DNA from: Streptomyces lydicus
Lineage (GTDB): Bacteria; Actinomycetota; Actinomycetes; Streptomycetales; Streptomycetaceae
Assembly (NCBI RefSeq): GCF_000717345.1
Contig: NZ_JNZA01000006.1
Span: 124,001-188,000, forward strand
Reading direction: 5' to 3'
Length of the DNA stretch: 64,000 nucleotides
Below the pieces are notes generated by a model. The model worked only from the letters and a program-made list of their open reading frames with translations. It did not search any database and was not told the origin of the DNA. The position numbers and the translations under genes are program-made. Positions 53,791-62,823 of this stretch are shown here, piece after piece (the stretch's first letter is position 1; each line of letters begins with the position of its first letter).

Positions 53791-55254
53791 ATGCCCAAGC
53801 ATCTCCGTACGACCCTGGTCACCGCGGCCGCCACCGCGCTCGCGGCCGGACTGCTGACCGCGGCCACCGGCACCGCCTCGGCCGCGCCGGCCGCCAACGG
53901 CCGCCAGGGGGACTTCAACGGCGACGGCTACCGCGACCTCGCCGTCGCCGCGCCGGCCGCCACCGTCGACGGCAAGCAGCGCGCCGGTGCGCTCACCGTC
54001 CTCTACGGCTCGGCACACGGCATCGACGCCTCCCGGCACGTCACCCTGAGCCAGAACTCCCCGGGGGTGCCGGGTGCGGCCGAGGCCGGCGACCTCTTCG
54101 GCGCGAGCCTGGCCGCAGGTGACTTCAACTCCGACGGGTTCGCCGACCTCGCCGTGTCTGCGCCGTACGAAGACGTCGCGGGCGACGCGGACGGCGGCAC
54201 CGTGCAGATCCTGTGGGGCGCCGCGGGCGGACTCTCCGGCAGCGGCAGCGCCACCCTCGCCGATCCGGCGCCCTCCCGGCACGACCGCTTCGGCGCGGCC
54301 CTGGCCGCCGGCGACTTCGACCGGGACGGCACGGCCGACCTCGCCGTCGGCACCTCCTCGTCGACGCTGCACGTCTTCAAGGGCGGCATCAGCAGGTCCG
54401 GCGCGCCCGGCGCGCACACGGCCATCGCGCTGCCGATCCTCGGGGAGGCCACCAACGGCATCCTCAACCTGACCGCCGGTGAGGTCACCGACCAGGGCTA
54501 CACCGATCTCGTCGTCAGCGCCTACGACAACCGGAGCCCGTACTTCAACGTCAACTACTACCTGCCGGGCACCCCGGCGGGGCTGTCCGCGGCGCGCGCC
54601 CAGCGGCTGCCCGCGGGGATCATCACGGCCATCGGCGATGTCACCGGCGACGGCTTCGGTGACCTCGTCACCGGTGTGCTCTTCGACGACAAGGTGCCCG
54701 GCAGCACCAAGGGCGGCAAGGTCAACGTCATCCACGGCTCGGCGTCCGGCCCGCGCATGGACCGGATCGAGACCATCACCCAGGAGTCCGGCGCGATCCC
54801 CGGCAGCTCCGAGACGGGCGACAAGTTCGGCTACGAGGTGAGCGTCGGCGACATCAACGGCGACGGTGTGCAGGACCTGGCCATCGGGGCCGCCACCGAG
54901 ACCGTCGACGGGGCGAGCCGGACCGGCGCGGTCACCGTGCTGCGTGGCTCCCGGGCGGGCGTGGACACCGTCCACAACGTGCAGTACTTCCACCAGAACT
55001 CGCCGGGCGTTCCGGGAGCCAACGAGAAGGACGACCTCTTCGGTGGTGAGGTCTTCCTCTCCGACCTCAACGGCGACAAGAAGGCGGATCTGACCGTCGG
55101 GGCGACGTACGAGAACGGGGGCGACGGCGCGGTCATCACCCTTCCCTCCGACGGCACCCGGCTGACCACGACGGGCTCGCGCTTCCTCGCGCCGTCGGCG
55201 GTGGGCCTCTCGACCGCGGGCGCGCCGCAGTTCGGCAGCATCATGGCGGGGTGA
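53791..55254 (+). CDS. Secreted FG-GAP/VCBS-repeat protein
   Basis: 487 residues from ATG 53791 with AGGGAGAA upstream. A Sec signal peptide (about 1-32, ending ATGTASAAPAA) precedes at least six FG-GAP repeats. Each has a calcium loop such as DFNGDGYRDLAVAAP, DFNSDGFADLAVSAP, DFDRDGTADLAVG, DVTGDGFGDLVTG, DINGDGVQDLAIGA or DLNGDKKADLTVGA. The repeats predict an integrin-like beta-propeller. No sorting signal is seen, so it is probably released or loosely wall-bound. The 3' end overlaps the convergent PTS gene by 14 bases. Confidence 0.88.
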   Translation: MPKHLRTTLVTAAATALAAGLLTAATGTASAAPAANGRQGDFNGDGYRDLAVAAPAATVDGKQRAGALTVLYGSAHGIDASRHVTLSQNSPGVPGAAEAGDLFGASLAAGDFNSDGFADLAVSAPYEDVAGDADGGTVQILWGAAGGLSGSGSATLADPAPSRHDRFGAALAAGDFDRDGTADLAVGTSSSTLHVFKGGISRSGAPGAHTAIALPILGEATNGILNLTAGEVTDQGYTDLVVSAYDNRSPYFNVNYYLPGTPAGLSAARAQRLPAGIITAIGDVTGDGFGDLVTGVLFDDKVPGSTKGGKVNVIHGSASGPRMDRIETITQESGAIPGSSETGDKFGYEVSVGDINGDGVQDLAIGAATETVDGASRTGAVTVLRGSRAGVDTVHNVQYFHQNSPGVPGANEKDDLFGGEVFLSDLNGDKKADLTVGATYENGGDGAVITLPSDGTRLTTTGSRFLAPSAVGLSTAGAPQFGSIMAG

Positions 55255-56899
55255 GCGTGACCGGGGGCGCGGCGGCGGGGCGGGGCGCGGGCTGCGGGCC
55301 CGCCCCGGCGTCCGCGTCCGTGTCCGTGCCCTTGTCCTTGTCCTTGTTCGTGTCCTTCTCCGTGCCCGTGCCCGTTGGGGCCTGCGCGTCCGGGGCCGTG
55401 TTCAGTTCGGCCCGTTGCTGTGTGCCGAGGCCGAAGAAGTACGTGGCGAGGAAGCCGGTGACGTAGCCGACGGCGAGGCCCAGGGCGTAGACGACGAGCG
55501 TCGTGGCGAGGCCCTGGCCTCCCTTGACCAGGGGGAACAGGGCCCAGCCCGAGGGGCCGATGGCGGTGGAGCCGACCGTGTCGCCGAGTTGGTTGAACAG
55601 GCCGATGAAGCCGCCGCCGCAGGCGCCGCCGAGGCAGGCGGTGAGGAAGGGGCGGCCCAGCGGGAGCGAGACGCCGTAGATCAGGGGCTCGCCGACGCCC
55701 AGCAGGCCGGCCGGGAGCGCGGACTTGATGGTCGTCCGCAGCGAACGGTTGCGGGGGAGCCGGAGGTAGAGGGCGAGGGCGGCGCCGACCTGGCCGGCGC
55801 CGGCCATGGCCAGGATCGGGAGCAGGACGGTGTAGCCCTGCTGCTGGATGAGGGTGGCGTGGATCGGGATCAGCGCCTGGTGCAGGCCGAGCATGACCAG
55901 GGGGAGGAAGAGGCCGCCGAGGAGGAAGCCGGCGAACGCGCCGCCGTGCGCCAGCAGCCAGGTGGCGAGGGTGCCGAGGGCGGTGGAGACCTCGCCGGCG
56001 ACGTACATCAGGCCGAAGACCGTGACCAGGCCCGTGACCAGGACCGTGACGGTCGGGGTGACCAGCACGTCCAGTGCCGCGGGGACGACCGCCCGGCACT
56101 TCTTCTCCACCTGGACGGCGAGCAGCGCGGCGGCCAGCGCACCGAGCACGCCGCCCTGCCCGGGGGAGAGGTGCTGGCCGAAGGCGGTGATGTGGGTGAC
56201 GCCGGGGAAGACGATGACCGCGGCGACCGCGCCGCCCAGGACGGGCGTGCCGCCGAACTCCTTGGCGGTGTTGTGGCCGACGAAGACCGCGATCAGCGAC
56301 ATGAAGCCGGAGGCGAGGGCGGTGAGCGCGGGGACGACGGCGGGCAGCCGGCCGAGGTTGGTGAGCAGGCCGCTGAGGCCGGCGATGATGCCGCAGCCGA
56401 TCAGTGCCGGGATCAGCGGGACGAAGATGTTGGCGATCCGGCGCAGGAAGAGCTTGCCGGGGGTGGCGTTCCTGGCCTTCTGACGGGCCTTGAGTGCGGC
56501 GCCCCGGTCGGCCAGCTGCTCGGCGGTGATGGCGGACGCGGTGGTGGTGCCGAGTGCGGTGGTGGCGGGTGTGGTGGTGGCGTCCGCCGTGGTGGCGGGT
56601 GTGGCGGGCGCCGGTTCCGGTGCGGGCTCGGGGTGGCTGCGGGCCTGTTCCACCAGGCGTTCGAGCTCGGGGGTGACCCGGGCGACGGTCCCGGGGCCCA
56701 GCACGATCTGGTACGTGTCGTCCTCGACCACGCCCATGACGGCCGGCAGTGCCCGGAGCGCCTCGTCGTGGACCAGTGAGCGGTCCCGGATGCCGAGGCG
56801 GAGCCGGGTCATGCAGTGGGCGACGGAGGTGACGTTCCCGGCGCCGCCGACGAGCGGGAGAAGCGCGGCGGCGGTGGCGCGGTTCGGGTCTTCGGACAT
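55241..56899 (-). CDS. murP: PTS EIIBC component, MurNAc type
   Basis: 552 residues from ATG 56899. The N-terminal EIIB domain has phospho-Cys29 in VTSVAHCMTRLRL. An Ala/Thr-rich linker (repeats of TTPATT) leads to EIIC (about 150-500) with many helices and the signature LLGVGEPLIYGVSLPLGRPF. The C-terminal ~45 residues are a hydrophilic DKDKGTDTDADAGAG tail, encoded by a hexanucleotide-like repeat. Next to murQ and an RpiR regulator, it most likely imports MurNAc as the 6-phosphate. EIIA must come from elsewhere. Confidence 0.82.
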   Translation of the reverse strand: MSEDPNRATAAALLPLVGGAGNVTSVAHCMTRLRLGIRDRSLVHDEALRALPAVMGVVEDDTYQIVLGPGTVARVTPELERLVEQARSHPEPAPEPAPATPATTADATTTPATTALGTTTASAITAEQLADRGAALKARQKARNATPGKLFLRRIANIFVPLIPALIGCGIIAGLSGLLTNLGRLPAVVPALTALASGFMSLIAVFVGHNTAKEFGGTPVLGGAVAAVIVFPGVTHITAFGQHLSPGQGGVLGALAAALLAVQVEKKCRAVVPAALDVLVTPTVTVLVTGLVTVFGLMYVAGEVSTALGTLATWLLAHGGAFAGFLLGGLFLPLVMLGLHQALIPIHATLIQQQGYTVLLPILAMAGAGQVGAALALYLRLPRNRSLRTTIKSALPAGLLGVGEPLIYGVSLPLGRPFLTACLGGACGGGFIGLFNQLGDTVGSTAIGPSGWALFPLVKGGQGLATTLVVYALGLAVGYVTGFLATYFFGLGTQQRAELNTAPDAQAPTGTGTEKDTNKDKDKGTDTDADAGAGPQPAPRPAAAPPVTLTPP

Positions 56900-56972
56900 G
56901 TGGGTGCCTTGCTGTGGTGACGAACAAGGTGAGCGGGCCGGCGGGGGGCTCGGGCCCTCGGCGGTCGGGCGG

Positions 56973-57911
56973 TCAGAGATTTCTGGCGGCGGCCAGGGCG
57001 GCACGGAGGTGGCCGCCGGAGGCGTCGAGAAGGCGGGCGGCGGTCGGACCGTCGACGTCGCCGAGGAGGGTGAGGATGGCGTTCTTCACCTCGCCGTCCG
57101 TCCGGCTGAGCGCCGCTTCGATCTCCGGTTCGCCGGCGCCGGTGGCGAGCGCGACGATGCGACGGGAGCGGGCCCGCAGCTTGTCGTTGGAGGCGCGGAC
57201 GTCGACCATCAGATTCCCGTAGGTCTTGCCCAGCCGGATCATGGTGATCGTCGAGAGCATGTTGAGCACCAGCTTCTGGGCGGTGCCCGCCTTGAGGCGG
57301 GTCGAACCGGTCAGCAGCTCGGGGCCGACGACGACTTCGATGCCGTGCTCAGCGGCCGCGGCCAGGGCCGAACCGGCGTTGCAGGACAGGCCGATGGTCA
57401 GTGCGCCGCGGGTGCGGGCGTGCTCGACCGCGCCGACGGCGTACGGGGTGCGGCCGGAGGCGGAGATCCCCACGACGGTGTCGAGCGCGGTCAAGCCGAT
57501 CGCGGAGAGGTCCTCGGCCGCGAGTTCCCGGCTGTCCTCGGCGCCCTCGACGGCGCTGACCAGCGCGGACGGGCCGCCCGCGATCAGGCCGAGGACCTGG
57601 GAGGGGTCGGTGTTGAAGGTCGGCGGGCACTCGCTGGCGTCCAGGACGCCGAGGCGGCCCGCCGTGCCGGCGCCGGCGTAGACGAGCCGGCCGCCGCGGG
57701 CCATCCGCGCGGCGGTGGCGTCGATGGCGGCGGCGATCTCCGGGAGGCGGGCGGCCACGGCGGCGGGGACGGCGGCGTCCTCGTCGTTCATCGTGCGGGC
57801 GATGTCGAGCGTGGAGCGGCGGTCGATCTCGGCGAGGTCGGGGCGGAACGCCTCGGTGGTGAGGGCGTCCAGCTGGGCGCGCAGGTCGGCGTGGTCGGCG
57901 GTGGAGGTCAT
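56973..57911 (-). CDS. murQ: N-acetylmuramic acid-6-phosphate etherase
   Basis: A 312-residue SIS-domain lyase: GRLVYAGAGTAGRLGVLDASECPPTF, GISASGRTPYAVGAVEHA, NMLSTITMIRLGKTYGNLMVDVRASNDKLRAR. It splits the lactyl ether of MurNAc-6-phosphate to give GlcNAc-6-phosphate and lactate; NagA elsewhere in this window would take the product on. The PTS gene follows 73 bases downstream and the regulator gene lies 56 bases upstream, all on one strand. Confidence 0.92.
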   Translation of the reverse strand: MTSTADHADLRAQLDALTTEAFRPDLAEIDRRSTLDIARTMNDEDAAVPAAVAARLPEIAAAIDATAARMARGGRLVYAGAGTAGRLGVLDASECPPTFNTDPSQVLGLIAGGPSALVSAVEGAEDSRELAAEDLSAIGLTALDTVVGISASGRTPYAVGAVEHARTRGALTIGLSCNAGSALAAAAEHGIEVVVGPELLTGSTRLKAGTAQKLVLNMLSTITMIRLGKTYGNLMVDVRASNDKLRARSRRIVALATGAGEPEIEAALSRTDGEVKNAILTLLGDVDGPTAARLLDASGGHLRAALAAARNL

Positions 57912-57967
57912 TGCTCGGCGGCTCTTTCCGGAAGTCGGGCGCGGGGGCGGGGCCGCGCCGGGCCACG

Positions 57968-58900
57968 TCAGGGCTGGTGGCGGTGGGCCAGGGCCTCGTA
58001 CGAAGCGGAGAGCGCCGGGGCGGCGGTCTCGTAGGTGCGCTGGGCGACGCCTATGAAGAGGCAGTCGACGACCAGCAGCTGACTGGTCCGGGAGGACATC
58101 GCGGCGGGGCGCAGCTCGCTCTCGCGGGCCGTGGACGTGGTCAGGATGTGGTCGGCGTAGGCGGCGATCTCGCCGTCGGGGCGGCCCGTGATGGCGATGG
58201 TCGTGGCGCCGTGGTCGAAGGCCACCCGCAGGGGCTCTATGACGTCGGTGGTGCGACCGGAGTGGGTGATGGCGATGGCCACGTCGCCGGTGCGCATCTG
58301 CACGGCGTTGGTCACGGCGAGGTGCGGGTCCGCGTGGGCGTGCGCGATCAGCCCGATGCGCAGCAGCTTCTGGACGAGGTCCTGGCCGACGAGGCTGGAC
58401 GCGCCGATGCCGTAGACGTCGATGCGGCGGGCGGTGGAGAGGGCGGCGACGGCCGCTTCGAGCTGGCTGACGTCCAGGCCGGCCGCGGTGTCGGCCAGGC
58501 ACTGCTGCTCCTCCTGCGCGAGCTTCGCGACCACGTCGACCAGGGAGTCGTCGACCGCTATGTCGGCCGTGACGGCGGGTGCGCCGCCGGCGGCCTGCTG
58601 GGCGGCGAGCGCGGCGAGCGCGAGACGCAGGTCGCGGTAGCCCGGGTAGCCCAGCAGCCGGGAAGTCCTTACGACGGTCGCTTCGCTGGTGCCCGTACGC
58701 TCCGCGAGGCCGGTGACGGTGAGCGCGGCGCAGCCGGCCGGGTCGCTCGCGACGGTCTCGGCGACCCGCTGCATGGAGCGGGTCATCGTCGGCGCGAGCG
58801 TACGGACCTTGGCGGCCAGCGCCGCGGGGGCGGGTGGTGCCGGGGCCGGCCGCGTCTCGACGGCCACGCCCTTGAAAGTTTCCTTCACGCTGCTACTCAC
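57968..58900 (-). CDS. murR: MurR/RpiR-family transcriptional regulator
   Basis: 310 residues if GTG 58900 is used; GTG 58888 is an alternative. The N-terminal HTH_6 domain (about 30-105) has LTVTGLAERTGTSEATVVRTSRLLGYPGYRDLRLALA. The C-terminal SIS domain (about 145-290) binds a sugar phosphate: RIDVYGIGASSLVGQDLVQKLLR and VAIAITHSGRTTDVIEPLRVA. It should repress its own murR-murQ-murP cluster and respond to MurNAc-6-phosphate. There is no Shine-Dalgarno before GTG 58900, and an operator-like repeat sits right on the start, so the transcript may be leaderless or the start lies slightly downstream. Confidence 0.88.
   Translation of the reverse strand: MSSSVKETFKGVAVETRPAPAPPAPAALAAKVRTLAPTMTRSMQRVAETVASDPAGCAALTVTGLAERTGTSEATVVRTSRLLGYPGYRDLRLALAALAAQQAAGGAPAVTADIAVDDSLVDVVAKLAQEEQQCLADTAAGLDVSQLEAAVAALSTARRIDVYGIGASSLVGQDLVQKLLRIGLIAHAHADPHLAVTNAVQMRTGDVAIAITHSGRTTDVIEPLRVAFDHGATTIAITGRPDGEIAAYADHILTTSTARESELRPAAMSSRTSQLLVVDCLFIGVAQRTYETAAPALSASYEALAHRHQP
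58873..58887 (-). promoter_or_regulatory. RpiR-type operator, copy 2
   Basis: TGAAAGTTTCCTTCA, an inverted repeat with one arm mismatch, inside the first codons of the annotated murR. Centre-to-centre distance to copy 1 is 31 bases. Confidence 0.5.
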
Positions 58901-58903
58901 GCT

Positions 58904-58918
58904 TGAAAAGTAATTTCA
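58904..58918 (-). promoter_or_regulatory. RpiR-type operator, copy 1
   Basis: TGAAA-AGTAA-TTTCA, a perfect inverted repeat 4 bases before the murR GTG, in an AT-rich patch. TGAAA-N5-TTTCA is the pattern bound by many RpiR/MurR regulators of actinobacteria. Confidence 0.65.
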
Positions 58919-59020
58919 TCGCTCTCCCGCGTCAATACTCCTCGCTGGGGGCTGTGGACAAACCGCCGGACCGCGGCGGGCTGTGGACAACGCCGGGCGC
59001 GCGGGTGCGGTCGGGAGACA

Positions 59021-59392
59021 ATGGGGGACATGGAGCTGGAACAGGCATTGCATGCCGCGCGGGCACTGGTGCTCGCCGACCTGGTGGCGGACGAGGTGGC
59101 CGACGCCGACATCGTCTCGCTCGTGGAGGACGCGGTCGCCCACCGCCGTTGGTGGGTGGAGCAATGGCCTGAAGGCGCGGAATTCGTCGCGGGCCTGATA
59201 GCCCAGGACGTCCAGGACGCCCTCCTGGAGCGGTACGGCCGCTGGCCGCTCTGCCCGGTGTGCACCGGGACGGGTGACCCGCATGCCCTCGATGTCGCCC
59301 CCGAGTTGGGGCCCGACCCGCACTGGGTCTGTCCGAAGACGGCGGTCGCGGTGGCCCCGGTCGGCCGGCTCCGCGCTCCGGCGGAGGGCTGA
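59021..59392 (+). CDS. Conserved hypothetical protein with CPVC zinc knuckle
   Basis: 123 residues from ATG 59021 (GGGAG upstream; ATG 59030 is possible). The acidic helical N-terminus has VEDAVAHRRWWVEQWPEGAEFVAGLIAQDVQDALLERY. It is followed by WPLCPVCTGTGDPHALDVAPELGPDPHWVCPK, a likely zinc site (CPVC plus a later His and Cys). It seems to be a conserved actinobacterial protein of unknown function. Confidence 0.7.
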   Translation: MGDMELEQALHAARALVLADLVADEVADADIVSLVEDAVAHRRWWVEQWPEGAEFVAGLIAQDVQDALLERYGRWPLCPVCTGTGDPHALDVAPELGPDPHWVCPKTAVAVAPVGRLRAPAEG

Positions 59393-59490
59393 GATGGCCG
59401 CGGCGCGGAGGGCGCGGACAGCCGGCGCACGCAGGGCCGGGGCGGTCAGGCCGCAGGGGGCCGGCGCGGCGATCCGGCCGGAGCGCTGAG

Positions 59491-59766
59491 GTGGCGATAT
59501 ACATCGACCGGCCGATCTGGCCGGGCCACGGCCGGATGTGGTCGCACCTGGTGAGCGACGCATCCTTCGACGAACTGCACGCCTTCGCGGCGCGCATCGG
59601 CGTCCCCCGGCGGGCGTTCGAACGCGATCACTACGACCTGCCGGCGGAGCGGTACGCCGACGCGGTGCGGGCCGGGGCGGTGGAGGTCGGCAGCAAGGAA
59701 CTGCTGCGGCGGCTGACGGAAGCGGGCCTGCGCCGCCCCAAGCACCGCCCGGCGCCGCGGCCCTGA
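59491..59766 (+). CDS. DUF4031-family protein
   Basis: 91 residues from GTG 59491. The text matches DUF4031: AIYIDRPIWPGHGRMWSHLVSDASFDELHAFAARIGVPRRAFERDHYDLPAERY. It is a small soluble protein of unknown function and full length for the family. It follows the zinc-knuckle protein gene by 98 bases. Confidence 0.82.
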   Translation: MAIYIDRPIWPGHGRMWSHLVSDASFDELHAFAARIGVPRRAFERDHYDLPAERYADAVRAGAVEVGSKELLRRLTEAGLRRPKHRPAPRP

Positions 59767-59928
59767 GACACCCCCCTCGGGAGGGGGCCCCTCGCGGCCG
59801 GCTCCGGTGGCGGCCTCCCGCGGCGCGTCGCAGCGGCGGCCGGCCGGCGCACCCCCGCACGATAGGGCTGACCGCGCGCCCAACCGCTGCACCACCCGCC
59901 GTACCGCGGCGTGAGAAAGGGGACAGCC

Positions 59929-60474
59929 ATGTCAGCCAGTACACCGGGCCGAGCACCGGTCACCGAGCTCGACCCCGCCTACAGCACCGAGGACGCCACG
60001 GCGATCGCCTGGTCCGCGGCCGTCGGCGGGATGACCGAGGCGGAGATCTTCTGGCTCAGCACCGTCCGGCCCGACGGCCGCCCGCACGTCACCCCGCTGC
60101 TCGCCGTCTGGGCGCAGGACGCCCTCCACTTCTGCACCGGCCCCGGTGAGCGCAAGGCCAAGAACCTCGCCGCCAACCCGCACTGCGCGCTGACCACCTC
60201 GACGGCCGGCGGCAACGACCTGCACGCAGGGCTCGATGTGGTCGTCGAGGGCGACGCCGAGCGGGTCGAGGACGAGGCGACGCTGCGCCGGCTGGCCGAG
60301 CTGTACGTGGGCAAATACGGCAGCGACTGGCAGTTCGACGTCCGCGACGGCGCGTTCCACGGGCAGGCCGGTTCCGCCGTCGTCTTCCGCGTCGAGCCCC
60401 GCCGGGCCTTCGGCTTCGGGCGCGGCGAGTCGGTCTACAGCCAGACGCGGTGGACGTTCGACAACGGGGCGTGA
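59929..60474 (+). CDS. Pyridoxamine 5'-phosphate oxidase-family protein
   Basis: 181 residues from ATG 59929 with GAAAGGGGA upstream. A split-barrel FMN-binding fold is suggested by FWLSTVRPDGRPHVTPLLAVWAQDALHFCTGPGERKAKNLAANPHCALTT and VVEGDAERVEDEATLRRLAELY. Members include F420- and FMN-dependent reductases and haem oxygenase-like enzymes; which applies cannot be told. Confidence 0.82.
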   Translation: MSASTPGRAPVTELDPAYSTEDATAIAWSAAVGGMTEAEIFWLSTVRPDGRPHVTPLLAVWAQDALHFCTGPGERKAKNLAANPHCALTTSTAGGNDLHAGLDVVVEGDAERVEDEATLRRLAELYVGKYGSDWQFDVRDGAFHGQAGSAVVFRVEPRRAFGFGRGESVYSQTRWTFDNGA

Positions 60475-60494
60475 CGGCGTGCGCGGGCCGGGAC

Positions 60495-60531
60495 GGTGCG
60501 CGTGGGGCGGGACGGTGCGCGTGGGGCGGGA
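60495..60531 (+). repeat. Short tandem repeat GGTGCGCGTGGGGCGGGAC
   Basis: Two successive near-identical copies of a 19-base GC-rich unit, with a more divergent third (GGTGTGGAGCGGGAC), in the gap between convergent genes. Confidence 0.7.
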
Positions 60532-60614
60532 CGACAGGTGTGGAGCGGGACGATATGGGTGGGGCGGGCGAGGAGCGAGGCAGAGGCCCCCGCTCCGCAC
60601 CCGCCCGGTGCCGC

Positions 60615-61874
60615 TCAGTGCTGTTCGACGCTCTCCGGAGCCGGCGCGTCCGCGGCCTTCGGTGACGCCGCGACCAGCCGGGAGCGGTTGGTCGCGCGGT
60701 GCAGCCGGAAGGCGAACGCGGTGGTGAGCACGGCCACCGCCGCCAGCGCCGCACCGGTCCAGGCCACCGACGGGTAGCCCCAGCCGGCGCCGATGGCCAG
60801 GCCGCCGAGCCACGGGCCGAGGGTGTTGCCGATGTTGAAGGCGGCGGTGGTGGTCGCGCCGGCCAGCGTCGGCGCGGCGTTCGCCACGTTGAACATCCGG
60901 GCGTTGAGAGCCGGGGCCGTGGTGAAGGCCGTCACCCCCAGCATCAGGGAGAGCGCGACGGCGGCGACGGGGCTGTGCGCGGTCAGCGCCAGCACGGCCA
61001 GCACGACGGTGGAGGCGGAGATGCCACCGAAGAGCGTGCCGAACAGGTGCGCGTCGGCGATCCGGCCGCCGATGAACGTACCGATCAGCGCGCCGACACC
61101 GAAGAGCGCGAGGACCGTCGGCACCCAGCTCTCGGCGAGCCCGGCGGTGTCGGTCAGCAGCGGCGAGAGATACGAGAAGAGAGCGAAGACCGCGGCGCCG
61201 TTCATGGCGGTGGCGGTCAGCGCCAGCCAGACCTGCTTGTCCTTGTAGATGGCCAGCTCACGACGCAGCTGCGGGCGGTCGTCGCCGGTGGGCACGGCCG
61301 TGCGGGGCACCAGCGCGGCCACGCCGATCAGGCCGATCGCGGCCAGCCCGGCCACCGCCCAGAAGGCGGCCCGCCAGCCGGCGTGCTGACCGAGCAGGGC
61401 GCCGGCCGGGACGCCCGCGATGTTGGCGATGCTCAGACCGCCGACCATCACGGCCATCGCCCGGGCCCGCGCGGTCACCGGCACCAGCGACACCGCGACC
61501 GCCGCGCCGACCGCCCAGAACCCCGCGCAGGCCAGCGCGCTCACGACACGGGAGGCGAACAGGACGCCGTAGGACGGGGCCAGCGCGCCCGCCACCTGGC
61601 CGAGCCCGAAGACCGCCAGCAACGCCATCAGCGTCGTACGCCGGGGGAGCCGGAGCGTCGCCGCGGCCAGCACGGGGGCGCCGACCACCATGCCGATCGC
61701 GAACGCCGAGACCAGCAGACCCGCCCGCGGGATGGAGACATCCAGGTCACGGGCGAGCGGCTGGAGGATGCCGGAGAGCATGAACTCGGACGTGCCGAGC
61801 GCGAAGACGGAGAGGCCGAGGACGTAAACGGCTACGGGCAGGCGGGCGCGCGCGGAAGGAGACGGAGCTGGCAT
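60615..61874 (-). CDS. MFS efflux transporter (Cmx/CmlR-like)
   Basis: A 419-residue, twelve-helix major facilitator. Motif A is in the loop after helix 2 (PRRTTLMALLAV region). Motif C-like text of the drug/H+ antiporter DHA1 branch appears as GLSIANIAGVPAGALLGQHAGWRAAFW. The first helix LPVAVYVLGLSVFALGTSEFMLSGILQPLA is that of the AraJ/chloramphenicol-efflux group (Cmx, CmlR). The substrate is uncertain; it may be an amphenicol or a metabolite. Confidence 0.82.
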   Translation of the reverse strand: MPAPSPSARARLPVAVYVLGLSVFALGTSEFMLSGILQPLARDLDVSIPRAGLLVSAFAIGMVVGAPVLAAATLRLPRRTTLMALLAVFGLGQVAGALAPSYGVLFASRVVSALACAGFWAVGAAVAVSLVPVTARARAMAVMVGGLSIANIAGVPAGALLGQHAGWRAAFWAVAGLAAIGLIGVAALVPRTAVPTGDDRPQLRRELAIYKDKQVWLALTATAMNGAAVFALFSYLSPLLTDTAGLAESWVPTVLALFGVGALIGTFIGGRIADAHLFGTLFGGISASTVVLAVLALTAHSPVAAVALSLMLGVTAFTTAPALNARMFNVANAAPTLAGATTTAAFNIGNTLGPWLGGLAIGAGWGYPSVAWTGAALAAVAVLTTAFAFRLHRATNRSRLVAASPKAADAPAPESVEQH

Positions 61875-62009
61875 GTCAGCTACTAACCGCGGTAGGACGC
61901 CTTACATTCCCGCCGTGGGCCGGTCGCGGACGTGATCTCGGCCATGCGGAACGGCGGACCGGGAGACCGGGGGGTGTCGGGGGCGGGCGGGGTGGTCCCG
62001 CCGCCGTCC

Positions 62010-62717
62010 TCAGCCGCCCAGCAGCTCCAGCTCCGTGGAGAGGTTCCGGCGGGCCAGGTGCTCCCAGCGGTCGTACCCCAGCGGGGTCCTGAACAGGCGC
62101 GGCAACGCGAGGAGTTGCCGCAGCACGGCGGAGCGTCCGGTGGCGAAAGCGGGTTCCGGCACGAAGGCGTACTCGGCGCGGACCGCCGCCGCGTACGCCG
62201 CGTAGGCGTCCGGCGCGCCGGCGAGCACCGCGAGGTCGGCGTCACACAGCACCTCGCCGTCGGGGTCGTCGGGCGCCGGGTCGTGGGTGACGGTGAGCCG
62301 CACCAGACGGGCCACCTCGGCCGTACGGGCCGCGCCGACGCCCAGCTCGGGCAGCGCGCGTTCGGCGAGGGCAGCGCTGCGCTCCTCGTTCTCGGAGCGG
62401 TCCGGCCGGTAGACCGCGTCGTGGAACCACGCCGCCAGCTGGACGACGCTCAAGTCATCGGCATGCGTGGCCAGTTCGTCGATGCGGTCGAGGACCGCCG
62501 TCAGGTGCTCGACGGTGTGGTAGCGGCGGTGCGGCTCGCTCCACCGGGTGAGGAGGTTGTCGGCGTACGGCCCGGGGTCGGGGGCCGGATCGCCTCCGGG
62601 TGCCGCGGATCGTCTGCTGCCACGGGCCTCGGCGACGGTGGCGGCCCAGCGCCGGCGGAGTTCCGGCGCCGGGTCGGTGGTGTCTGCCGTACGGGACGCG
62701 GGGGTCATGCGAATCAT
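62010..62717 (-). CDS. HD-domain metal-dependent phosphohydrolase-like protein
   Basis: 235 residues from ATG 62717 (ATG 62708 possible). The HD-type sequence includes SEPHRRYHTVEHLTAVLDRIDEL, AAWFHDAVY (HD pair) and VLCDADLAVLAG with the trailing Asp. It is a small actinobacterial N-methyl-D-aspartate/HD-like protein of unknown substrate; phosphohydrolase activity is assumed from the fold. Confidence 0.8.
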   Translation of the reverse strand: MIRMTPASRTADTTDPAPELRRRWAATVAEARGSRRSAAPGGDPAPDPGPYADNLLTRWSEPHRRYHTVEHLTAVLDRIDELATHADDLSVVQLAAWFHDAVYRPDRSENEERSAALAERALPELGVGAARTAEVARLVRLTVTHDPAPDDPDGEVLCDADLAVLAGAPDAYAAYAAAVRAEYAFVPEPAFATGRSAVLRQLLALPRLFRTPLGYDRWEHLARRNLSTELELLGG

Positions 62718-62823
62718 TGTGCCTTGGGGCCGACCAGCCCGTACGCTGGATATTGGACTAGACCTGTTGTCGGGTGCGGCGCTGGTCAGCCGCGCCACGT
62801 CGTCGCTGAAGGATTGAGGTCAT

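Noticed and set aside
54831..56927. Long Arg/Pro/His-rich minus-strand frame over the murP region
   Set aside because: Out-of-frame shadow of the PTS gene with no protein-like pattern.
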